64,000 nt of DNA from MWBF01 sp040772005 (GTDB lineage: Bacteria; Chloroflexota; Anaerolineae; CG2-30-64-16). Below the pieces are notes generated by a model. The model saw only the letters and a program-made list of their open reading frames with translations. It did not search any database and was not told the DNA's origin. The position numbers and the translations under genes are program-made. The stretch's first letter is position 1. Every line of letters starts with the position of its first letter. Below are positions 26,709 to 33,790 of this stretch, piece by piece. The stretch is from positions 186,001-250,000 of the forward strand of contig JAXGYZ010000005.1 of NCBI GenBank assembly GCA_040772005.1. The letters are read 5' to 3'.

Positions 26709-27042
26709 CGGCCTCCAACACCACAAGCGCCTCGGCCTGCGCGCCGCGGGAGCCGTGCCCCACGCTGAACTCCACGAGCTGCCCGGCGCGCGGCAGCGGC
26801 TGCCCCTCGGCCAGCCCGGATTTGTGCACGAACACATCGTCGCCGCTGGTCGCGGTGACGAAGCCGTAGCCTTTCGCGCGGCTGAACCACTTGACCAGCC
26901 CGCGCTGGCGGCCTTCTACGGGCGCCAGCCGCCGGCAGGCCGGGCAGCGCACGGGTCGCGCGGCGTCCGCCTGCTGCTCGCCGTCCGTCCATACAAATGC
27001 CACGCCGCACTCGGCGCAGCGGATGATTTGATCGCCCGGCAT
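26704..27042 (-). CDS. cold-shock domain protein with N-terminal zinc ribbon
   Basis: A 112-aa protein. Residues 1-40 hold CAEC and CPAC pairs, a treble-clef zinc ribbon. Residues 45-112 are a cold-shock OB fold with the RNA-binding motifs KGYGFV and DVFVHKS. Predicted to bind single-stranded RNA or DNA. The zinc-ribbon fusion is less common than free CspA. It is divergent from tRNA-Cys, whose promoter starts 19 nt from its start codon, so the two promoter regions overlap. Confidence 0.9.
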   Translation of the reverse strand: MPGDQIIRCAECGVAFVWTDGEQQADAARPVRCPACRRLAPVEGRQRGLVKWFSRAKGYGFVTATSGDDVFVHKSGLAEGQPLPRAGQLVEFSVGHGSRGAQAEALVVLEAE

Positions 27043-27060
27043 AGGGTGTCACCGACCTTT

Positions 27061-27089
27061 TTGACAAGGCAGCGCGTCTGCGCTAGAAT
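27061..27089 (+). promoter_or_regulatory. sigma70-type promoter of tRNA-Cys
   Basis: TTGACA at 27061-27066, a 17-nt spacer and TAGAAT at 27084-27089, 12 nt before the mature tRNA 5' end. This is a near-consensus promoter. Confidence 0.85.
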
Positions 27090-27101
27090 AGCGACCACTA
27101 C

Positions 27102-27175
<74 letters not shown>

Positions 27176-27180
27176 CAACG

Positions 27181-27213
27181 GACCGGCATCCAGCAGGGTG
27201 CCGGTCTTTTGTT
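27181..27213 (+). terminator. intrinsic terminator after tRNA-Cys
   Basis: GACCGGCATCC pairs with GGGTGCCGGTC (11 bp, one G-U) across an AGCA loop, followed by TTTTGTT. It makes the tRNA a stand-alone transcription unit. Confidence 0.88.
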
Positions 27214-27274
27214 GTCCCGCGTCTGCCCGATTCTAGCGCAGAAACCCGTTTTGCGCCATGTGCCTGGCTCTTCG

Positions 27275-27447
27275 GGTGCGTTTCACGTTGGGGGCGCGGC
27301 CAGCGCGGATAAACGAATGCGCCGGCGCGCCACGAATACGCGAATCGTGTGCGCCGCGGCGGGATATTCGGGTATCCGTGCCCAGCGCCGCAGCGCCATT
27401 CGCGTATGCGCGCTGGCCGCGTTCGCCCCCAGTATGAAACGCGCCCG
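27275..27447. repeat. long inverted repeat (GCGCGGCCAGCGCG type), copy 1
   Basis: The left arm at about 27275-27308 and the right arm at about 27409-27447 share GGGGGCGCGGCCAGCGCG-like sequence. The loop carries ACGAATACGCGAATCG. This fills most of the 355-nt gap 27173-27527. A homologous copy lies at 32984-33140. Confidence 0.65.
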
Positions 27448-27527
27448 GCTCTTCTTTGTTTCTAGACATTCCCCGCGCTTTGACCTAAAATGTCCCCTGA
27501 TCGTTCCAGCTTTGCCAGGAGGTTATC

Positions 27528-28142
27528 ATGCTCAGACGGAACTTCACCACACTTACGTTGGCTCTCATCCCGGTCGCGATTGCGATCAACATTGCCATCG
27601 GGCAGCTCATCGTCCTGCTCAAGCTGCCCATCTACCTGGATTCCATCGGCACCGTGCTCGTCGGGCTGCTGGCCGGGCCGCTCGCCGGGCTGGTGACCGG
27701 CGCACTGACGAACCTCATCTGGGGTTTGAGCGGGCTTAACCCCGTCTACACGCCCTTTTTCTATGTGGCAGCGGTCATCGGCCTGCTGGCGGGCGTGTTC
27801 GGCCTGATCGGCTGGGCCAAGAAGATCTGGCTCTGGCTCGCGGGCGGGCTCATCACCGGCGTGGTGGCTGCGATCCTGTCGGCCCCGACCTCCGCGGTCG
27901 TCTTCGGCGGCGTGACCGGCGCGGGCACGGACCTGATTGTCGCCGCGCTGCGCGCCTCCGGCGCCGGCATCATGCAGGCGACCTTCGGCCAGGGCATCGT
28001 GTCCGACCCGATCGACAAGCTCGTTTCGTTCCTGGTCGTCTGGTTGATCGTGCTGGCCCTGCCTGTGCGGTTCAAGGCGCGCTTCCCGCAGGCCGACAAG
28101 CTGCCCGGCGCGACCACCGTCGCATCGACCTGGGAAGCCTGA
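27528..28142 (+). CDS. ECF transporter S component
   Basis: A 204-aa integral membrane protein with about six helices. The pattern LPIYLDSIGTVLVGLLAGPL and ALTNLIWGL is typical of substrate-capture subunits of energy-coupling-factor vitamin importers. Start ATG 27528 after CCAGGAGG. It is followed by genes for EcfT, EcfA and EcfA', making a dedicated (group I) transporter. The substrate is not readable; the kinase gene downstream hints at a nucleoside, ribose-like or pyrimidine compound. Confidence 0.85.
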   Translation: MLRRNFTTLTLALIPVAIAINIAIGQLIVLLKLPIYLDSIGTVLVGLLAGPLAGLVTGALTNLIWGLSGLNPVYTPFFYVAAVIGLLAGVFGLIGWAKKIWLWLAGGLITGVVAAILSAPTSAVVFGGVTGAGTDLIVAALRASGAGIMQATFGQGIVSDPIDKLVSFLVVWLIVLALPVRFKARFPQADKLPGATTVASTWEA

Positions 28143-28177
28143 GCCGGCCAGCGCCAGACCATGACTGACTTCGGGCG

Positions 28178-28969
28178 ATGACCAACGCCTTCAGCCTGTA
28201 CACCGCGCGGCAGAGCGGCCTGCACCGGCTCAACCCGCTCACGACGCTGGCCCTGGTCGGCTTTTGCATCGTTGCGGGGCTGGCGCTGCCGGGGCCGTGG
28301 GGCCCGTATGCAGTGTTCCTGCTCGTGCTCCTGCCGCTGGCCGCATGGGGCCGGGTGCTGCCTGACCTGCTGCGCGGCGCGCTGAAGATTGCGCTGCCCT
28401 TCGCCGTCTCCGTGTTCCTGATTCAAGGGCTCTTCTGGACGGGCGGGACGCCGGTCGTCGGTCTCGGCCCGCTGTCGCTCAAGCGGGAGGGTCTGCTCTT
28501 TGCGCTGCAGAGCACCGGGCGCATCCTCGCGATCATCGGCAGCTTTCTGCTGCTGGCGCTGACCACGCGGCCCGATGCGCTCATGCGCACCCTCGACCAG
28601 CACGGTCTGCCGAAGGCGCTGACCTATGTCGTGCTGGCGACCATCCAGATTGCGCCGCGCTTCCAGGCCAAGGCGAACACGATCCTCGATGCGCAGCGGT
28701 CACGCGGGCTGGAGACGGAGGGCAGCGTGCGCCAGCGGATACGCGCGCTCCTGCCGCTGGTCATCCCACTCGTGCTCGGCAGCCTGATCGACATCGAGGA
28801 ACGGGCCATGTCGCTGGAGGCGCGCGCCTTCTCCCGCACCGGTGAGAAGACCAGCCTGCTCGTCCTGCCCGACTCCGCCGCGCAGCGCCTCGCACGCGCC
28901 CTGCTGCTCCTGGGCATGATTGCCGCGGTCGCAGGCGCGCTTGCCGTGCGAGTCTGGTGGCGCGCATGA
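28178..28969 (+). CDS. ecfT: ECF transporter transmembrane protein EcfT
   Basis: A 263-aa CbiQ/EcfT-family membrane protein. The cytoplasmic coupling helices show the Ala-Arg-Gly-type motifs as AQRSRG (in DAQRSRGLETEG) and EARAFSRTG, which contact the two ATPases. It couples the S component to ATP hydrolysis. Its stop overlaps the next start as ATGA. Confidence 0.92.
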   Translation: MTNAFSLYTARQSGLHRLNPLTTLALVGFCIVAGLALPGPWGPYAVFLLVLLPLAAWGRVLPDLLRGALKIALPFAVSVFLIQGLFWTGGTPVVGLGPLSLKREGLLFALQSTGRILAIIGSFLLLALTTRPDALMRTLDQHGLPKALTYVVLATIQIAPRFQAKANTILDAQRSRGLETEGSVRQRIRALLPLVIPLVLGSLIDIEERAMSLEARAFSRTGEKTSLLVLPDSAAQRLARALLLLGMIAAVAGALAVRVWWRA

Positions 28970-29844
28970 CACCACAGCCGGCGATGGTCTCGCTGCACGA
29001 CCTGACCTACACCTACCCGGCCACCGACCGGCCCGCGCTGAATGGTGTCACGCTCGACATCCCCGCGGGGCAGTTCTGCGCGGTCGTCGGGCGGAACGGC
29101 GCAGGCAAGTCCACGCTCTGCTACACGGTCGCAGGCTTCGTGCCGCACTTCTATCACGGCACTCTCCGGGGCGGGCTGCACGTCGCGGGTGTCGATGTGC
29201 CCGCCGCGTCGTCGGCCGCGCTGGCGGGCCGGGTGGGGCTGGTGTTCGCCAACCCGTTCAACCAGATTACCGGCGCGCGCTTCACCGTGCGCGAGGAAGT
29301 GGCGTTCGGCCTGGAGAATCTCGGCGTCCCGCGCGAGGAGATGCCCGCGCGCATCGAAGAGGTGCTGGCACTGGCCGGGCTGGACGGGCTGGCCGACCGC
29401 TCGCCCTATGCGCTCTCCGGCGGGCAGCAGCAGCGGCTCGCCATCGCGTCGGTCATCGTCATGCGGCCGCAGGTCCTCGTGCTGGACGAGCCGACGTCGC
29501 AGCTCGACCCGGTCGGCACGCGCGAGGTGTTCGAGACGCTGCACCGGCTGGCGCGCACCGGCAGCGACGCCGCGGAGACGACGGTCGTGCTGGCCGAGCA
29601 CAAGCTCGAGTGGATTGCCGTCTATGCGGACCGCGTCATCGTGCTGGACCGGGGCCGCATCGTGGCTGACGGCCCGCCGGCGGTCGTGCTGGCCGATCCC
29701 GCGCTGGCCGATTACGGGCTGACGCCGACCCGGTATACCGCGGCCGCCCGGCTCGCCGCCAGCCGCGGACTCGTCCCAACCGCCAGCCCCCTGCCCGTGA
29801 CGCTGGAGCAGGCGGTGGCGTATTTTGGGAAGACATGGACATAA
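28966..29844 (+). CDS. ecfA1: ECF transporter ATPase EcfA (first)
   Basis: A 292-aa ABC ATPase with Walker A GRNGAGKST, Q-loop in FANPFNQI, signature LSGGQQQR and Walker B VLVLDEPTSQLDP. I start at ATG 28966, which makes a 4-nt overlap with ecfT; GTG 28957 is possible. It pairs with the next ATPase as a heterodimer. Confidence 0.92.
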   Translation: MTPQPAMVSLHDLTYTYPATDRPALNGVTLDIPAGQFCAVVGRNGAGKSTLCYTVAGFVPHFYHGTLRGGLHVAGVDVPAASSAALAGRVGLVFANPFNQITGARFTVREEVAFGLENLGVPREEMPARIEEVLALAGLDGLADRSPYALSGGQQQRLAIASVIVMRPQVLVLDEPTSQLDPVGTREVFETLHRLARTGSDAAETTVVLAEHKLEWIAVYADRVIVLDRGRIVADGPPAVVLADPALADYGLTPTRYTAAARLAASRGLVPTASPLPVTLEQAVAYFGKTWT

Positions 29845-30647
29845 CAATCACCGACCTCTCCTTCACCTACCCGTCGGGCGTCGAGGCGCTGCGGGGCATC
29901 GACCTGCACATCCCGGCGGGCGATGCCGTTGCGATCCTGGGCGAGAACGGCGCGGGCAAGACCACCCTCGTCAAGCACCTGAACGGGCTGCTGCGGCCCA
30001 CCGCGGGGCAGGTGACCGTGGGCGACTGGAACACGCGCGAGCACACCGTCGCGCAACTGGCGCGGCGCGTGGGGTACGTCTTCCAGAATCCCGACGACCA
30101 GCTCTTCGAGCGCACGGTGATCGGGGAGGTTGCGTTCGGGCCGAAGAACCTCGGCCTGAGCGCAGAGGCGGCACGCTCAGCCGCGCTGGAAGCCCTGGGC
30201 CGCGTGGGGCTGGAGCGCGCGGCCGAGCGCCATCCGTACGACCTGCACCTGTCGCAGCGCAAGCTGCTCGCGCTCGCGGCCATTCTCGCCATGCGCACGC
30301 CGGTCGTCGTGCTGGACGAGCCGACCACCGGGCAGGATGCGGCGGGCATCGCGCGCATCTCCGCCATCGTGGATGACCTGAAGGCGGAAGGCCGCACGGT
30401 CATCACCATCTCGCACGATGTGGACTTCGCCGCGGAGCACTTCACCCGCGTGGTCATCATGGCCGACGGGCAGGTGCAGGCGGATGGACCCGCCGCCGAG
30501 ACGCTCAGCCGGGCCGACGTGCTGCGGTTCGCCCAGGTCGAGCCGCCGCAACTCGTCCGGCTGGCCGCCGCGCTCGGTCTGCCCGGCGCGCCGCTGAACG
30601 CGGAAGCGTTCGTACGGAATTACGAATTGCGAATTACGAATGAGTAA
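29835..30647 (+). CDS. ecfA2: ECF transporter ATPase EcfA' with atypical signature
   Basis: A 270-aa ABC ATPase with Walker A GENGAGKTT, FQNPDDQLF and Walker B VVVLDEPTTGQD. The signature reads LSQRK rather than LSGGQ, so the composite site that uses this motif may be weak. It overlaps ecfA1 by 10 nt. The last residues, NYELRITNE, and the TAA stop are translated from a dispersed intergenic repeat that begins at about 30618. Confidence 0.9.
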   Translation: MDITITDLSFTYPSGVEALRGIDLHIPAGDAVAILGENGAGKTTLVKHLNGLLRPTAGQVTVGDWNTREHTVAQLARRVGYVFQNPDDQLFERTVIGEVAFGPKNLGLSAEAARSAALEALGRVGLERAAERHPYDLHLSQRKLLALAAILAMRTPVVVLDEPTTGQDAAGIARISAIVDDLKAEGRTVITISHDVDFAAEHFTRVVIMADGQVQADGPAAETLSRADVLRFAQVEPPQLVRLAAALGLPGAPLNAEAFVRNYELRITNE

Positions 30648-30739
30648 CGAGTAAGGAGTAACGAGTCATTCCGGATGGCAGGGCGAGCGTCCAGTCCAAG
30701 CTTACTCATTACTCGTTACTCTTTACTCGTTACTCGTCA
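30618..30739. repeat. GAGTAACGAGTAAGG inverted repeat
   Basis: Plus-strand units (AATTACGAATTGCGAATTAC, then GAGTAACGAGTAAGGAG) at 30618-30670 are followed by the complementary CTTACTCATTACTCGTTACT units at about 30700-30739. The TAA of GAGTAA ends the EcfA' gene. Confidence 0.7.
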
Positions 30740-30759
30740 CTCGCAGGAGCCAATCAACC

Positions 30760-31716
30760 ATGTCTTCTTCTCCCGTCATCATCATCTCCGACCTGCTCGC
30801 GGACCTGGTCATGCACATCCCGGCGTTCCCGGTCAATGCGACCGATCTGGTGGGCGTGTCCTACATGGAGCTGGGGCCGGGCGGCGCGTGCAACACCGCG
30901 ATTATGGCTGCCCGGCTGGGGTTGCCGGTGGCGTGCCTGGGCGAGGTGGGCTATGACGCGTTCGGGGAGGCGGTGCTGGAGGGCCTGCAGCAGGAGGGCA
31001 TCGACATCGCCGGCGTGGTCGTCAGCCCGGCGGTGCGCACGCCCGTCGCGGGGGTGATCGTGGACGTGCGCGCGGAGCCGGCGTATCTCGGCTACCGGGG
31101 CGACCTGCGCCTGAACGCCCTGCCTGACGCGTGGCGGCCGGTCATCCGCTCAGCCGCAGCCGTCTTCGCCGACGGCTGGGCCGAAACGCCCGGCGTGGCC
31201 GCGACCAACCTGGAGGCCTTCCGCGAGGCGAAGGCCGCGGGCGTGCCCATCTTCTTCGACCCCGGGCCGGGCAACCCCGCGCTCGACAACGCCTGGCACA
31301 AGGAGGCCGCCGGGCTCGCAACCGTCGTGCTGGCGAACGAGAAGGAAGCCATCGCATTGACCGGGCAGCGGGACGCGCTGGCCGCGGGCCAGGCGCTCGT
31401 CAAGGAAGGGCCGAGGCTGGCCGTAGTTAAACGTGATGTGGCGGGTGCACTGCTCATCACGGCTGACCGGTTCGAGATTGCGCCGGGGTATCCCGTGCCC
31501 GCAGTGGACGCGACCGGCGCGGGCGACAGCCTGGCCGCGGGCGTCATCTACGGTTATCTCAAGGGCCTGGAACTGTCCGCGCTCGGCGTGCTGGCAAATG
31601 CCATCGGCGCAGCGAAGGTGCAGAAGCGCGGCACCGGCCTGAACGTCCCGACGCGTGCGGAAGTGGCCGCGGTCCTCGCGCGCTTCGGGGAAGACGCGGG
31701 GATCCTTGGCGATTGA
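30760..31716 (+). CDS. PfkB/ribokinase-family carbohydrate or nucleoside kinase
   Basis: A 318-aa ribokinase-fold kinase. GPGGACNTAIMAARLG is the N-terminal substrate/lid motif and DATGAGDSLAAG, near the C-terminus, holds the catalytic Asp and anion hole. Such kinases phosphorylate sugars or nucleosides. Placement just after a dedicated ECF transporter suggests it traps the imported compound. The TGA stop is the GATTGA start of a dispersed repeat. Confidence 0.88.
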   Translation: MSSSPVIIISDLLADLVMHIPAFPVNATDLVGVSYMELGPGGACNTAIMAARLGLPVACLGEVGYDAFGEAVLEGLQQEGIDIAGVVVSPAVRTPVAGVIVDVRAEPAYLGYRGDLRLNALPDAWRPVIRSAAAVFADGWAETPGVAATNLEAFREAKAAGVPIFFDPGPGNPALDNAWHKEAAGLATVVLANEKEAIALTGQRDALAAGQALVKEGPRLAVVKRDVAGALLITADRFEIAPGYPVPAVDATGAGDSLAAGVIYGYLKGLELSALGVLANAIGAAKVQKRGTGLNVPTRAEVAAVLARFGEDAGILGD

Positions 31717-31815
31717 AGATTGCAGATTGAAGATTATAGATTGGATATTGAAAACGGAAATGCTTGAGGATTATCCGTCACCTAATCTTCAATCTTCCTT
31801 CTTCAATCTTCAATC
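31711..31815. repeat. GATTGAAGATTGCAG repeat, copy 1 (inverted pair)
   Basis: Left units at 31711-31735 and complementary AATCTTCAATC units at 31784-31815. Single-arm copies occur at 48364-48392 and 59917-59945. Confidence 0.75.
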
Positions 31816-31831
31816 GTCTCAGGAGGGAACC

Positions 31832-32119
31832 TTGCTGCTCGGTATCGACCTGTTCATCTGGGGCTTCGTCTGCCTGGCGTTTGCGGCGCTCTACTTCTTT
31901 GCCTGGCCGCGGCCCCGCGGGGGCGCGCCGCGGCCGGCGTGGGCTGCATTCGTACTGCGCTGGTTCCATTCGCTCGTGTGGGTCAGCCTGGCCGTCACCT
32001 GCTTCATCTGGAACCCGGTAGGCGAGCGGCCCGCGCAGGCCTTCGCGGCCCTCGCGGCCCTGCTGTACGGCGTGTTCGTGATCACATTTTTCATCCACGG
32101 CGGCCGCGCCAGACCGTAA
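31832..32119 (+). CDS. small membrane protein
   Basis: A 95-aa protein beginning LLGIDLFIWGFVCLAFAALY. The TTG at 31832 has a strong AGGAGGG 4 nt upstream, which decides the start; the longer open frame from 31655 runs through a repeat. Three predicted membrane helices (about 4-22, 40-58, 68-88) flank a short PRPRGGAPRPAW loop. No family recognised. It lies between the kinase and the adenylyltransferase on the same strand, with 6 nt to the latter. Confidence 0.65.
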   Translation: MLLGIDLFIWGFVCLAFAALYFFAWPRPRGGAPRPAWAAFVLRWFHSLVWVSLAVTCFIWNPVGERPAQAFAALAALLYGVFVITFFIHGGRARP

Positions 32120-32125
32120 AGAACC

Positions 32126-33097
32126 TTGATCGTGCATACCCCGCCAGCTTCCAGCTTCCGGTTTCCAGCTTCCGATGTTGTCGTCGCCGGCCTGGCCCGC
32201 GTCCTGGCGGACAACCTGCTGGGCGTCTACCTGCACGGGTCGCTCGCGCTCGGCTGCTTCAACCCGCGACGCAGCGACATCGACCTGCTCGCAGTCACGT
32301 ACCGGCCCATGTCGCCGGCAGAGAAGCGCGCGCTCGCCGTGTCTCTGCTGGACATCTCCGCCCATCCCTATCCGGTCGAGATCAGCATCCTCGCCCGCGA
32401 GCATCTGCACCCCTGGCGCTATCCCCCACCGTTCGACTTCCATTACAGCGAGGACTGGCGCGCAGAGACGTTTGCTGCGCTGGCAGATGGCGCGTGGCAG
32501 AGCTGGACCGCGAGCCAGCGGGGCGACCCGGATCTGGCCGCGCATATCACCGTCCTGCACGCGCGCGGGGTGGCGCTGTTGGGCCCGCCGATTGCGGATG
32601 TCTTCCCACCCGTCCCGCAGGCCGACTTCATAGATTCGCTGCGCCTGGATGTGCTCGACCCGCAGTTCGGGCTGACGGGCCTGGCCGGGCACCCGGTCTA
32701 CAGCGTGCTCAATGCCTGCCGCACGCTGGCCTACTTCCGGACCGGTAGAGTGCTCTCGAAGGCGGAGGGCGGCGCGTGGGCGCAGGCCGCACTGCCTGCG
32801 GAGCACCGGCGGGTTATCGCGGACGTGCTCGCCGTCTATGAATGTGGTAGCATGGCGGATGAAGCCGCGCTGCTCACGCCGGAGCTGACCGCGACGGCAG
32901 CCTACCTGCACGACGAGCTTGCGCGGGAATTCGAGGTCACGCCGCGGGCCGTCAACGAATGCCGCCGCGGTGCCCGCCGCAGCGGGGCGCGTTTCATATT
33001 GGGAGCGCGGCCATCGCGGATAAACGAATGCGCTGGCGCGCCACGAATACGCGAATCGCGCACGTCGCGGCGGGGAAACTTGTGTATTCGGGAGTGA
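32126..33097 (+). CDS. aminoglycoside 3''-adenylyltransferase-like nucleotidyltransferase
   Basis: A 323-codon frame with the nucleotidyltransferase motif HGSLALGCFNPRRSDIDLL and a C-terminal all-helical domain, as in AadA/ANT(3'') and related DUF4111 proteins. These transfer AMP to aminoglycosides, though environmental homologues may have other substrates. Start is TTG 32126 or GTG 32132. The first residues (SSFRFPAS) come from a CTTCCAGCTTCC repeat, and about 35 C-terminal residues (from GARFILGARPSRINE) are translated from a long inverted repeat, so the original ends seem to have been replaced. Confidence 0.75.
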   Translation: MIVHTPPASSFRFPASDVVVAGLARVLADNLLGVYLHGSLALGCFNPRRSDIDLLAVTYRPMSPAEKRALAVSLLDISAHPYPVEISILAREHLHPWRYPPPFDFHYSEDWRAETFAALADGAWQSWTASQRGDPDLAAHITVLHARGVALLGPPIADVFPPVPQADFIDSLRLDVLDPQFGLTGLAGHPVYSVLNACRTLAYFRTGRVLSKAEGGAWAQAALPAEHRRVIADVLAVYECGSMADEAALLTPELTATAAYLHDELAREFEVTPRAVNECRRGARRSGARFILGARPSRINECAGAPRIRESRTSRRGNLCIRE

Positions 33098-33140
33098 TTC
33101 GCGTATTCGCGATGGCCGCGCTCCCATAATAAAAAAACGC
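32984..33140. repeat. long inverted repeat (GCGCGGCCATCGCG type), copy 2
   Basis: The left arm (about 32984-33018, GGGAGCGCGGCCATCGCG) pairs with 33108-33125. The loop shares ACGAATACGCGAATCG with copy 1. It overlaps the 3' end of the adenylyltransferase frame and supplies its stop. Confidence 0.7.
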
Positions 33141-33207
33141 CCGCCGCAGCGCCATTCGTTGACGGCCCACGACGCAACCTGCCCAACGACCCAGGAGACA
33201 ACTCAAT

Positions 33208-33717
33208 ATGGAAACCCTTGACGCACTTCTCACCCGGCGCAGCGTCCGCACCTACACGGACGAGCCTGTGGCCGACGCAACCGTCCATGACCTGCTCCGG
33301 GCCGCGATGCACGCGCCCTCCGCGTGCAATCAGCAGCCCTGGCACTTTGTCGTCGTCCGCGAGCGGGACCAGCTCAATGCAGTGGCCGGGGTGTTGCCCT
33401 TCGGCAAGATGATCCTCCACGCGCCGCTGGCGATCGTCGTATGTGCGGACCTGAAAGCGGAGGTCTGTCGCGGCTACTGGGTGCAGGACTGCGCGGCCGC
33501 GACGGAGAATCTGCTGCTGGCCGCGCACGCAGCGGGCCTCGGCGCGGTCTGGATCGGGGTGCATCCCATCGAGGATCGGGCGGCGGCGCTGCGGGGTGTG
33601 CTGGGCATGCCGGAACATGTCGTGCCGCTCTGCACCGTCGCCATCGGCCATCCGGCGGAAACCCCGCCGCGCGCCGACCGGTACCGCGCCGACCGCGTGC
33701 ATCAGGAGCAGTGGTAA
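33208..33717 (+). CDS. nitroreductase family protein
   Basis: A 169-aa FMN-binding fold: RRSVRTYTDEPV at the N-terminus, the substrate loop APSACNQQPWHFVVV and AHAAGLGAVWIGVHP near the C-terminus. These enzymes reduce nitroaromatics, quinones or flavins with NAD(P)H. Start ATG 33208 after AGGAGA. Length is normal for the short subfamily. No operon partner. Confidence 0.92.
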   Translation: METLDALLTRRSVRTYTDEPVADATVHDLLRAAMHAPSACNQQPWHFVVVRERDQLNAVAGVLPFGKMILHAPLAIVVCADLKAEVCRGYWVQDCAAATENLLLAAHAAGLGAVWIGVHPIEDRAAALRGVLGMPEHVVPLCTVAIGHPAETPPRADRYRADRVHQEQW

Positions 33718-33727
33718 GCGGTCCGCG

Positions 33728-33785
33728 CGCCCTCTCCTGAGCAACGGCTGGGCGAGCCGAAGGCTCGCACGCTCAGGAGAGGGCG
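33728..33785. terminator. hairpin between converging genes
   Basis: A perfect 15-bp stem CGCCCTCTCCTGAGC / GCTCAGGAGAGGGCG encloses an inner GCGAGCC-GAA-GGCTCGC hairpin. It fills the 73-nt gap between the nitroreductase and the converging glyA-gcvT gene. A bidirectional terminator is likely by position, but T-tracts are missing. Confidence 0.5.
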
Positions 33786-33790
33786 TGAGG

